Positions 1 through 6,373 of a stretch of 10,326 bases of DNA are shown here, one piece after another (the first letter of the stretch is position 1; each line of letters begins with the position of its first letter). Below the pieces are notes generated by a model. That model worked only from the letters and a program-made list of their open reading frames with translations, searched no databases and was not told the origin of the DNA. A program made the translations under genes and the position numbers. The DNA lies in the NCBI GenBank assembly GCA_013361595.1, contig JABFXT010000718.1:1-10326 (forward strand). Reading direction: 5' to 3'. The stretch comes from Nocardia sp. Lineage in GTDB: Bacteria; Actinomycetota; Actinomycetes; Mycobacteriales; Mycobacteriaceae.

Positions 1-10
1 CAATCGGGCC

Positions 11-211
11 TCACGACTGCTCCGGGTATAGACGGCACCGCGGTCGGAAAAGTGGTGGAGGGCCGTTGCGGCTGTCGTGGTCCGATCCCGGGTGACGGGC
101 CTCGGACAGGATGACGATCTCCCGAATGTGCACCCGGGTAACGCCTGCGGCGATCATCCGGCCATCACCTCGTATCCCGGCCACATCGAGCTTCACGAAC
201 CCGTCGATCAT
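11..211 (-). other. Possible short ORF or gene remnant downstream of the broken hydrolase
   Basis: I do not recognise this 66-codon reading frame (ATG at 211, TGA ending at 11). Its first 40 or so codons end mostly in G or C and encode a plausible alternation of small and beta-branched residues (around GDGRMIAAGVTRVHIREIVI), which hints at real or formerly real coding sequence. The last 20 codons lose that bias and become proline- and arginine-rich. No convincing Shine-Dalgarno precedes the ATG, and the frame can be extended upstream to 292 only through sequence that looks non-coding. It lies just past the end of a decayed alpha/beta-hydrolase gene on the same strand, so it may be another remnant. 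No function is assigned. Confidence 0.2.
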
Positions 212-302
212 ATCGATCGGTGGAAGCGGCGGCGTCGATCCCGGGGCCCGTGGACTGGGCCCCACCGCCGACCGGCCTTGTCCCGTAGGCATATTCAGAC
301 GC

Positions 303-606
303 TCAACGCCCTCTCGCGGCTGCCCCTCCGGAGTGCCGATCCAGGACTTCCCGAAGAACGGCGGCGAAGCCCACCGGTTCGCCGGTCATGCCGAATCAGC
401 CGCCCAGGAAACCGGCGTGGCCGCCGGGAAAGGTGACCACTGAGGCGATCCGGGAAGTGCCACGCCGGGGTGCCGACACCGCCGGCCACCATGGGTGAAC
501 CGATGAGCAGTAGCGGTCGCGGGCCGAGGCCGCGCAGGTCACCGTGAAGGTTATAGGTCAGCGTGGCGCCGGGTATACGCAGGGTCCGGGTCTCGATATC
601 GGCCAT
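303..606 (-). pseudogene. Alpha/beta-hydrolase pseudogene (internal deletion, frame change, nonsense codon)
   Basis: The gene starts well. GGAGGAG lies 5 bases before an ATG at 606, followed by about 57 codons of an alpha/beta-hydrolase N-terminus: an opening beta strand, then LLLIGSPM where the oxyanion-hole segment lies, then a GVGT...HFPDR segment. At about 450-447 the hydrolase frame is lost and resumes in another frame (from 449) with residues typical of the family's C-terminus: VVTFPGGHAGFLGG, containing the catalytic-histidine loop, then after a TGA at 398-396 the sequence FGMTGEPVGFAAVLREVLDR up to a TGA at 305-303. Intact relatives have roughly 270-300 residues; only about 100 codons remain, so I estimate some 180 codons were deleted. 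The nucleophile elbow (G-x-S-x-G) is in the missing part, so the product cannot be catalytic. Recognition rests on family motifs from memory, not on an alignment. Confidence 0.8.
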
Positions 607-821
607 CCGGGCTCCTCCGAGGCCGCGGTCCCTGTGGAGACGACGCGGGCCTGGGAATTCATCGGTGCTGTGCCCGGCGCCGGCGTCGGTTCCCGGTGTG
701 CCGGACCTTCTCGCGTCGAACTGCGGGCAGGCGCCCTCGTAGCCGTTAGGCTCGGGACAACCGTCGATCATCCCCGCCGCACCGGTACCGGTGCCGGCCC
801 GACCGCAGGAGATCCAGCACA
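607..821. other. Intergenic region between divergent hydrolase remnant and SDR gene
   Basis: These 215 bases separate the start of the hydrolase pseudogene (minus) from the start of the SDR gene (plus), so promoters for both would be expected here. I see no convincing -35/-10 pair for either. A minus-strand frame from an ATG at 771 reads in frame into the pseudogene, and its first 18 codons have good G/C third positions, including two cysteines (CPEPNGYEGAC). It lacks a good ribosome binding site, and I would not call it a gene. The only strong structure is the palindrome at 779-794, listed separately. Confidence 0.5.
779..794. promoter_or_regulatory. 16-bp perfect palindrome upstream of the SDR gene, possible operator
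   Basis: GCACCGGTACCGGTGC is a perfect inverted repeat with 8-bp arms and no spacer, ending 27 bases before the GTG start of the SDR gene. That is where a repressor of that gene could bind. It is entirely G/C-rich apart from its centre, and such palindromes arise fairly often by chance in DNA of this composition, so the operator role is only a suggestion. Confidence 0.35.
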
Positions 822-1577
822 GTGGGCAGTGGTTCGATCCTCATCACCGGCGCGAGCTCCGGCCTCGGCGCCGAAATGGCCCGGCAGTTCGCGGCGCTCG
901 GCTACGATCTGGCCCTCTGCGCGCGGCGCACGGAACGGCTCGACGAACTCGCCCGGGAGATCGCGGTGGCCCACCCGGCGGTCCGGGTGCGGGTGGCGGA
1001 ACTGGATGTCACCGATTTCGACGCGGTGCCGGCGGTTTTCGACGGATTCGCCACCGAGCTCGGCCGGATCGACCGGGTGATCGTGAATGCCGGTCTCGGT
1101 AAGGGAGTGCCGTTCGGAAAGGGTGGCGACCGTCCCAATCGGCAGACCGCCCAGACCAATTTCCTCGGTGCCATGGCCCAGATGGAGGCGGCTATGAAGA
1201 TCTTCCGGGCCCAGGGCGGCGGGCATCTGGTGGTGATCTCCTCGATTTCCGCGGTGCGTGGAATGCCCAAGACCATGACCAGCTACGCCGCGAGCAAGGC
1301 CGGGGTCGCGGCGATGGCCGAGGGTATCGCCGCCGAGCGGGTGCCCGGGGTGGATGTATCGATCATCTTCCCCGGCTACATCTCCTCGGAGATGAACGAC
1401 AAGGCCGCGCATCCGCCCACGTTCCTGGTCGATACCCGCACCGGTGTGCGCTCCATGGTGTCGGCGATCGAGAAGCGGCGGTTCAAGGCCTACACCCCCG
1501 CGTGGCCGTGGACACCGCTGGCATACGCGATGAAGGTGCTTCCGCTGTCGGTCGTGCGCAGGCTCGCGGGAATCTGA
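822..1577 (+). CDS. SDR-family NAD(P)-dependent oxidoreductase
   Basis: This is a 251-residue cytosolic classical short-chain dehydrogenase/reductase, the usual family length. The Rossmann cofactor motif TGASSGLG is at residues 9-16, and the basic pair in CARRTERL (residues 33-40) suggests NADP(H) preference. The structural NAG motif is at 89-91, an active-site Asn at 113 (QTNFLGA), the serine region at 140-143 (SSIS), and YAASK at 155-159 supplies catalytic Tyr155 and Lys159. The start is GTG at 822, chosen because AGGAGA lies 9 bases upstream and the Rossmann strand begins at once. The C-terminal 25 residues (AYTPAWPW...MKVLPLSVVRRLAGI) form a hydrophobic/basic tail that could touch a membrane. 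The substrate is unknown. The gene stands alone on this strand, convergent with the MarR/DJ-1 unit. The family call is secure; a specific reaction is not. Confidence 0.93.
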   Translation: MGSGSILITGASSGLGAEMARQFAALGYDLALCARRTERLDELAREIAVAHPAVRVRVAELDVTDFDAVPAVFDGFATELGRIDRVIVNAGLGKGVPFGKGGDRPNRQTAQTNFLGAMAQMEAAMKIFRAQGGGHLVVISSISAVRGMPKTMTSYAASKAGVAAMAEGIAAERVPGVDVSIIFPGYISSEMNDKAAHPPTFLVDTRTGVRSMVSAIEKRRFKAYTPAWPWTPLAYAMKVLPLSVVRRLAGI

Positions 1578-1581
1578 ACCG

Positions 1582-1596
1582 GCCGGGTCGCCCGGC
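1582..1596. terminator. Compact hairpin between convergent genes, probable bidirectional terminator
   Basis: GCCGGG-TCG-CCCGGC forms a perfect 6-bp G/C stem with a 3-base loop. It sits wholly inside the 21-bp gap between the SDR stop (1577) and the MarR stop (1599), the expected place for a shared terminator. There is no T-run on either side, which is common for actinobacterial terminators. Confidence 0.6.
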
Positions 1597-1598
1597 GA

Positions 1599-2054
1599 TC
1601 AGCTCTTCTCGTCCCCGCCGAGAACTGTGACGGCCGCCGACAGTTCGGTCAGCGCGGCCACGATCTCGGTCAGGCGTTCGGTACCGACCTCGGCCGCGAG
1701 CCGGGCAGCGTATTCCGCGTGCCGCGGGGTGATCCGGGCCACGGCGGCGTGGCCCGCGTCGGTGATCGCGACCAGTTTGGCTCGGCGGTGTGCCGGGTTG
1801 GGCCGGTATTCGGCGAGGCCGCGTTCGACCAGCAGATCGGCGATACGCTGCACACCCTGCCGGGTGACGCCCATCGCGCGGGCGATCCCGGCGACCGGGA
1901 GTGGTTCGCGCAGTACCGCACCCAGCACCTGCCACCAGGCGGCGGTGAGGCCGGCCGGGCCGGCCAGATCCTCGGCGATCGCGAGGAACTGGCCGTTGAG
2001 CCGGAACGAGGTGATGGCGGCCGTGCTGAACAGCTCTTGTTCGGCGTTTTCCAC
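1599..2054 (-). CDS. MarR-family winged-helix transcriptional regulator
   Basis: This is a 151-residue DNA-binding regulator, the typical MarR length. Helical dimerisation segments flank a winged helix: the HTH spans about residues 52-77 (VAGIARAMGVTRQGVQRIADLLVERGL) and the wing about 82-98, with the family-typical NPAHRRAKLVAITDAG stretch. The start is GTG at 2054, chosen because GAGGGCGG precedes it at good spacing and overlaps the upstream stop. Longer forms of this frame run antisense to nothing useful through the DJ-1 gene. Only 11 bases separate it from the DJ-1/PfpI stop, so the two are co-transcribed. The protein has no cysteine, which argues against an OhrR-type thiol switch and for small-molecule sensing. 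The tandem palindromes at 2702-2739 are its likely binding sites, making the unit autoregulated (inference). Confidence 0.92.
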   Translation of the reverse strand: MENAEQELFSTAAITSFRLNGQFLAIAEDLAGPAGLTAAWWQVLGAVLREPLPVAGIARAMGVTRQGVQRIADLLVERGLAEYRPNPAHRRAKLVAITDAGHAAVARITPRHAEYAARLAAEVGTERLTEIVAALTELSAAVTVLGGDEKS

Positions 2055-2065
2055 GGTGCCCGCCC

Positions 2066-2701
2066 TCAGACCGCCGCCTGCCGTGCCTCGTACTCCGCCA
2101 GTACCACGTAGCCCGCCGGATCGCCGGCGCTGAACAGCCGGTACCAGCCGTCGAGTACCTCGGGTTCGTAGATCTCCAACGCGGCCAGCACTTCGCGCGC
2201 GAATTCGAAAGGTGCGGTGGAGTTCGCGGTGATCACGCCGCGATCGGTGACGGCCGGTTCGTCGACATAGTGTTCGCCACCCGCGTATCCGCTGGCCGCG
2301 AGGTATTCGGCGATATTGCTGGTGTGCCGGCGATCGTCGAGCAGGCCCGCGGTGGCGAGTCCGAACGTCGCGCCGCAGATGGCGGCGACCGGCACCCCGG
2401 CCGCGGCGAATTCGCGTGCCTTCGCGGCGAAGGGATCGAATTCGCCCGACTCCCAGCCGGTGGCGCCCGGCAGGATGAGCATGGCGCTGTCGGCGGGTGT
2501 CAGCTCGGCCAGGGTGGTGTCGGGGACGATCCGCATACCACCCATGGTGGTGACCGGATCGGTGCTCAGGCCGACCGTCCGGGTGCGGTACGCGCCGGGT
2601 TCGCGATGGTAGGAGTCGTTGTTGATATGCGCGGTCGCGGCGCCCACTTCCCAGTCGGCGAGGGTATCGAAGACGGCTACGTGCACGAGTTTCGGAGTCA
2701 T
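2066..2701 (-). CDS. DJ-1/PfpI-family protein
   Basis: This is a 211-residue single-domain protein of the class I glutamine-amidotransferase-like fold, group DJ-1/PfpI. The N-terminal strand HVAVFDTLADWEV carries the conserved early acidic residue (Glu18 or nearby). The nucleophile elbow is AICGATFGLA with Cys109, the only cysteine in the protein, and HTSN at 126-129 follows where the family has its histidine. Members include chaperone/deglycase-like proteins, isonitrile hydratases and amidases; nothing here fixes which. The ATG at 2701 has no Shine-Dalgarno. Instead, TTGACA-17-CAGTAT is placed so that transcription would begin at the A of the ATG, indicating leaderless translation. It is the first gene of a two-gene unit with the MarR regulator. 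The family call is firm; activity is unknown. Confidence 0.9.
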   Translation of the reverse strand: MTPKLVHVAVFDTLADWEVGAATAHINNDSYHREPGAYRTRTVGLSTDPVTTMGGMRIVPDTTLAELTPADSAMLILPGATGWESGEFDPFAAKAREFAAAGVPVAAICGATFGLATAGLLDDRRHTSNIAEYLAASGYAGGEHYVDEPAVTDRGVITANSTAPFEFAREVLAALEIYEPEVLDGWYRLFSAGDPAGYVVLAEYEARQAAV

Positions 2702-2736
2702 GACAACATACTGTCAATACGACAGCATATTGTCAA
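2702..2736 (-). promoter_or_regulatory. Leaderless promoter of the DJ-1/MarR unit
   Basis: On the minus strand TTGACA (2736-2731), a perfect -35 consensus, is followed after 17 bases by CAGTAT (2713-2708), a -10 keeping the important A at position 2 and T at position 6. Six bases then separate it from the ATG at 2701, placing the predicted +1 on the start codon itself. No ribosome binding site exists in the 46-bp gap. Leaderless mRNAs are common in mycobacteria and their relatives. Confidence 0.75.
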
Positions 2737-2739
2737 TAT
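2702..2739. repeat. Two tandem 19-bp palindromic repeats, probable MarR operators
   Basis: Unit 1 (2702-2720) is GACAACATACTGTCAATAC and unit 2 (2721-2739) is GACAGCATATTGTCAATAT. They match at 16 of 19 positions. Each contains the inverted repeat GACAnnATnnTGTC, with centres 19 bp apart. They overlap the whole -35 to +1 region of the DJ-1 promoter, so protein bound there would block RNA polymerase. The A/T-rich palindromic form fits MarR-type sites, and the MarR gene is the second gene downstream. The regulator assignment is inferred from position. Confidence 0.8.
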
Positions 2740-2747
2740 GATGAGTA

Positions 2748-5195
2748 TCAGAACCGCGGCGTACCGCCCACCACCTCATCGCGCTCCAACGCGGCGATCT
2801 CGTCCGCGCTGTAGCCGAGCTCGGCCAGCACCGCGTGGTTGTCCTGGCCGAGCAGTGGTGCGGGGGAGCGGTGATAACTGCCCGGGCCCGCGGAGAAGCG
2901 GGCGGGTACCGTGCTGTGCCGGGCAGCCGGATTGACCGGATGCGGAACCTCCTCGAAGAAGTTCCGGTGCTGGAGCTGCGGGATCTCGCCCTGCCGGTGG
3001 GGCTGGAGCACCTCGGCGACCGGGATACCGGCGGTCCAGAGCCGGGAGACGATCTCGCCGACCTCCCGTTCGGCGAACCAGGACGCGAGGTATGCGTCGA
3101 TCTCGTCGTGCCGCTCTCGCCGGCCCGCCGTCGTCTGTAGTGCGGGGTCGGTCGCCCAGGCGGGCCGCCCGAGGATCTCGCTGAGCGCGGCCCACTGTTC
3201 GTCGGTGGTGACGGCCAACGCTATCCAGTTGTCGGGCCGGCCGAATTCGTCGAATCCGGCCGCCCGGTAGAGGTTCTGCGGCGCGGCGTGCGGACCGCGG
3301 TTGCCCGTCCGCTCCAGCAGCGCACCGTAGGCGGAATACTCGATGACCTGCTCCGCGGTGATGTTCAGCGCCGCATCGACCATGGCCGCCTCCACCAGCA
3401 CCCCCTCGCCGGTGCGCCGCCGGTGCTCGAGGGCGAGCAAGAGCGCGATCAGGGCGTGCACACCGGCGTTCGGGTCACCGAGGCTGTAGGGTTCGACCGG
3501 ATTCTGATCCGGATAACCGGTGCGTGTGGTGAGTCCGGACGCGTCCTCGATCACATAGGCGAAGGCCGGATTGTCGCGCCAGGGGCCGTCGAGACCGAAA
3601 CCCGGCATCCGGACCATGACGGCATCCGGGCGCAGCGTACGGACGGTGTCCCAGTCGAGACCGATCTGTTCGATCACCCGGGGCGTGTAGTTCTCCACGA
3701 GCACATCGCAGGTGGCGACCAGCCGGCGCAGGATCTCGCGACCCGCCGCGGTGCGGAAATCGACGGTGATTCCGCGCTTTCCCGTGTTGAGGCCGGTGAA
3801 GATCCCCGACTTCTCCCACCACCGGTCCTCGTCGATCGGGACGCCCGCGATGAGCCGGGTCCCGTCGGGGCGCTGCGCCGATTCGACATGGATCACCTCC
3901 GCGCCCTGCATCGCCAGGAAATGGGTGCAGGACGGTCCCGCCCAGAAGGTCGTCATATCGAGTACCCGCAGGCCCTGGAACGGAAGGGGATTCGCGGCGG
4001 CGGTCGCTGTCCGGTCCGGACGGTCGAGGGGCCCGCCGGTGCGGTACTGCTCGGTGTGCTCACCTCGCCGGGGTGCGGGCGCGGGTTCCCGCAACAGGGC
4101 GGGCGAAGTCCGGAACGGCGGCCCGGGCCGGACGAATCCGCCGCCCGGGTTCTCGGTGAAGGACCCGCGTGCCCGGTGCTGATCCAGTTCGGTGACATTG
4201 GCGCCGTCGGCCACCGGGCTGTTCGGGATCCGGAACGCCGTGGCCAGTTCCCGGATCTCCTCGACCTTGTGGGCGGCGAACCATTCGGCGATCTCCGCGG
4301 CCTTCTCGTTGGTGCGTTCGGTGATGGCGGGGGCCGGGTCCTCCTCGATCCATTCGGGATGCCCCACCATCACACACAGATCGAACCACTGCTGCGCGGT
4401 ACCGCAGCCGACCGCGATCAGGCCGTCGGCGGCAGTGGCCACGCCGGGGCGGCTCAGCCTACGCTGGGTGCGGAACGGGCGGTGCACCGTCTCGTAGAAG
4501 GACACCGGATAGTAGGAGAGCCCGAGGATCTGGGTCTCCAGCATCGACAGGTCGACCAGTTCGCCGGTGGCGGTGGTCAAGGCCCGCTGCCGGGCGGTGA
4601 GCAGGGCGGCCGCCGCGTGCGCTCCGGCGAACCATTCGCCCACATCCCCACCGATATGCAGCGGTGCGCGGTCCGGCGCGCCGCGGCCGAGCCCGACGAT
4701 CCCACCCGACCAGGCCTGCAGGGTGAATTCGGTCGCTGGTCGTCCGGACCACGGGCCGTCGAGACCGAACGGGGTGATGGCGGTGACCACGAGATGGGGA
4801 TGGCGTTCGCGCAGGGTGGCGGGGGAGTAGCCGGGATCGGCGGCCGGGCCGGCGCCCGGCGACCAGACCACCGCGTCGGCACCCGCCAGTAGCCGGTCGA
4901 GCAGTTCGCGGTCGGCCGGGACCGCCGGATCGGTCACCACGCTGTGCGTACCGCCGGCGAGGAACCGGAAGAGCGCACCGTCGATGCCGGCACCGAACGC
5001 GGCCCCCGAAACCGACCGGCGGCGCAGTGGGTTGCCCGCGGGAGGTTCGGCGGCGATCACCCGGGCTCCGGCGTCGGCGAGGAGTTTGGTGCAGTAGGCG
5101 CCGGCGATCCCGCTCGACAGATCGACCACGATGTAATCCGCCAACGGCGCACTTTCGAGGGGTCCGTACCGGCTCTCGGCCCGCTTCGCTGTCAT
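2748..5195 (-). CDS. Double-domain CaiB/BaiF (class III) CoA-transferase
   Basis: This is an 815-residue fusion of two class III CoA-transferase domains, about residues 18-370 and 405-810, joined by a proline/arginine-rich linker; single-domain relatives have about 400. Each half has the family's opening strand and helix (VVDLSSGIAGAYCTKLLADAGA at 24-45; VLDMTTFWAGPSCTHFLAMQGA at 411-432). Catalytic-type aspartates are Asp184 (GGDVGEWFAG) and Asp574 (LGDPNAG), so both halves could be active. The family moves CoA between carboxylic acids through an aspartyl-CoA intermediate. The ATG at 5195 has GAGAGG both 3 and 13 bases upstream, a slightly awkward ribosome binding site. It follows the crotonase by 158 bp with stem-loops between, so it may be part of the operon or separately transcribed. 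The donor and acceptor are unknown. The same two-domain layout occurs in DddD (DMSP CoA-transferase/lyase) and in other fused actinobacterial transferases. Confidence 0.93.
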   Translation of the reverse strand: MTAKRAESRYGPLESAPLADYIVVDLSSGIAGAYCTKLLADAGARVIAAEPPAGNPLRRRSVSGAAFGAGIDGALFRFLAGGTHSVVTDPAVPADRELLDRLLAGADAVVWSPGAGPAADPGYSPATLRERHPHLVVTAITPFGLDGPWSGRPATEFTLQAWSGGIVGLGRGAPDRAPLHIGGDVGEWFAGAHAAAALLTARQRALTTATGELVDLSMLETQILGLSYYPVSFYETVHRPFRTQRRLSRPGVATAADGLIAVGCGTAQQWFDLCVMVGHPEWIEEDPAPAITERTNEKAAEIAEWFAAHKVEEIRELATAFRIPNSPVADGANVTELDQHRARGSFTENPGGGFVRPGPPFRTSPALLREPAPAPRRGEHTEQYRTGGPLDRPDRTATAAANPLPFQGLRVLDMTTFWAGPSCTHFLAMQGAEVIHVESAQRPDGTRLIAGVPIDEDRWWEKSGIFTGLNTGKRGITVDFRTAAGREILRRLVATCDVLVENYTPRVIEQIGLDWDTVRTLRPDAVMVRMPGFGLDGPWRDNPAFAYVIEDASGLTTRTGYPDQNPVEPYSLGDPNAGVHALIALLLALEHRRRTGEGVLVEAAMVDAALNITAEQVIEYSAYGALLERTGNRGPHAAPQNLYRAAGFDEFGRPDNWIALAVTTDEQWAALSEILGRPAWATDPALQTTAGRRERHDEIDAYLASWFAEREVGEIVSRLWTAGIPVAEVLQPHRQGEIPQLQHRNFFEEVPHPVNPAARHSTVPARFSAGPGSYHRSPAPLLGQDNHAVLAELGYSADEIAALERDEVVGGTPRF

Positions 5196-5270
5196 ATGCC
5201 TCTCGATTCCTCTCCCGGGCCACCGGCCGCATGTGGATCCGGGCGTCGGCGGAAGAACCGCGGAGACAAC

Positions 5271-5300
5271 GCTGCACCCGCACTGTGGTGCGGGTGCAGC
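5271..5300. terminator. Strong 13-bp stem-loop between crotonase and CoA-transferase genes
   Basis: GCTGCACCCGCAC-TGTG-GTGCGGGTGCAGC is a perfect 13-bp inverted repeat with a 4-base loop, the strongest hairpin I find in the window. It lies 54 bases after the crotonase stop and 75 bases before the CoA-transferase start. No T-run follows on the minus strand. It may be an intrinsic terminator or attenuator lowering CoA-transferase expression, an mRNA stabiliser for the upstream genes, or less likely an operator. Confidence 0.6.
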
Positions 5301-5341
5301 ACACCGGCACGCCCGAGCCGGTGTTGTCGATCCCCCGATCG
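5301..5341. repeat. Two further adjacent stem-loops (8-bp and 5-bp arms)
   Basis: ACACCGGC (5301-5308) pairs with GCCGGTGT (5317-5324) around an 8-base loop, and CGATC (5328-5332) pairs with GATCG (5337-5341) around CCCC. Together with the 13-bp hairpin they make three consecutive hairpins in 71 bases, directly after the crotonase gene in transcription order. The 5-bp one alone would not be notable. Confidence 0.5.
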
Positions 5342-5353
5342 GCCGCGGCCTGC

Positions 5354-6373
5354 CTATTCCGGTTTCTCGCGACCCGATTTGCTCAGCCGGAATTCCGGCG
5401 GAAACCGGCTGTCGTTGTCCTTGACCGAGTTGTTGAGTCCGCCGTCGAAGGCGTTGTCGAGCATCAGATCGTTGTCGTCGGCGTGGATATGGCCGCCCAT
5501 GGATTCGAAGAAACCACTGAGCAGGCTGCCCATGTACTCGCCCTGCTGCTGTTTCATGATCTCGAAGAAGACCTTCTGCATGAACACCGTGTCGGTGGGC
5601 CGGTTCCGGGCGCAGGCCAGCGCGTACTTATCGGTTTCCGCTTCGAGGTCCGCGCGGGCGACGACACTGTTGAGGAAGTTGCACTCGGCCATCTCCGCGG
5701 CCGAGAACGCCCGGCCGGTGAACACCATCTCCTGGAATTTGCGCAGTCCCATGGTCTGCGCCCAGGTCCACATCCGCGGGCCCCACCCGTAGTAGCGGAA
5801 CGAGGGATGCCCGAACAGGGCGTCGTCGGAGGAGATCACCAGGTCCGCGTCGGCGGCCTGATAGAAGTGCCAGCCGTAGCAGTAGCCCTTCACTTCGACG
5901 ATGCTGATCTTCTTGAATTCCTGCAGGCTCCGGCAGCCGGCCTGGGCGTTGGCGTACCACTGGCTGATACTCGCGCCGTGCCGGAACGACTCTTTCGGCG
6001 GATACCGGACGTCCTCGTCGGGACCGATCTTGTATTCGCTGAGCCGTGGACCCTGGTCCGGGTCGTTCTGCACGGCCATGAACTCCCCGAGATCCGCGCC
6101 GGACCCGAAATCGTCGCCCGCGCCGCGGATCACCAGGACCTTGACATCGTCGTCGATACTCGCCCGGTGGATGAGGTCCCCGTAGCGTACGCGGGCGGCC
6201 ATGGTGGGCGCGTTGAGTTGATCGGGGCGGTCGAAGGTGATGGTGGCGATCCGGGTCGCGGGATCCTTCGAGTACCGGATGATCTCCGCGGCGCTCGGCT
6301 GCGCGGGCCCCGGAGGCCGCGCGGCGCCTTCGTCGCCGGTCGATGCGCCGTTCGCGGGCGTTCGGGTGGTCAT
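5354..6373 (-). CDS. Crotonase-superfamily (enoyl-CoA hydratase/isomerase-like) protein with atypical active site
   Basis: This is a 339-residue protein, longer than the usual 255-290 because of a Pro/Ala-rich N-terminus of about 30 residues and a C-terminal extension. The crotonase core is clear: IATITFDRPDQLNAPTM (42-58), FGSGADLGEF (89-98) at the first oxyanion-hole segment, and VKGYCYGWHFYQAADADLVISS (161-182). By motif alignment the two glutamates of enoyl-CoA hydratases are replaced by Tyr171 (GWHFYQ for GGGCEL) and Ser191 (GHPS for GQPE), so it should not be an ordinary hydratase. The superfamily also includes hydrolases, decarboxylases, dehalogenases and C-C lyases. The ATG at 6373 overlaps the upstream stop as ATGA, with GGGAG about 6 bases before it, so it is translationally coupled to the M24 gene. 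It likely acts on a CoA thioester made by the neighbouring CoA-transferase. Confidence 0.9.
   Translation of the reverse strand: MTTRTPANGASTGDEGAARPPGPAQPSAAEIIRYSKDPATRIATITFDRPDQLNAPTMAARVRYGDLIHRASIDDDVKVLVIRGAGDDFGSGADLGEFMAVQNDPDQGPRLSEYKIGPDEDVRYPPKESFRHGASISQWYANAQAGCRSLQEFKKISIVEVKGYCYGWHFYQAADADLVISSDDALFGHPSFRYYGWGPRMWTWAQTMGLRKFQEMVFTGRAFSAAEMAECNFLNSVVARADLEAETDKYALACARNRPTDTVFMQKVFFEIMKQQQGEYMGSLLSGFFESMGGHIHADDNDLMLDNAFDGGLNNSVKDNDSRFPPEFRLSKSGREKPE

Noticed and set aside
201..771. The 11-mer CCGTCGATCAT occurs at 201-211 and 761-771, flanking the hydrolase remnant like a possible direct repeat
   Set aside because: It is too short and composed of common local words; the flanks do not match, and there is no transposase or inverted repeat to suggest an insertion.
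1599..2717. A 372-codon minus-strand frame that would fuse a long N-terminus to the MarR protein
   Set aside because: The part above 2054 is an out-of-frame reading of the DJ-1/PfpI gene (arginine-rich, no motif). The GTG at 2054 has a Shine-Dalgarno and gives the normal MarR length.
3288..4892. A 534-codon open frame on the plus strand, antisense to the CoA-transferase
   Set aside because: It is a mirror of a G/C-biased real gene: it lacks any family motif, is rich in Gly, Arg, His and Asp in the way antisense frames are, and lies over a gene with unmistakable CaiB/BaiF motifs.
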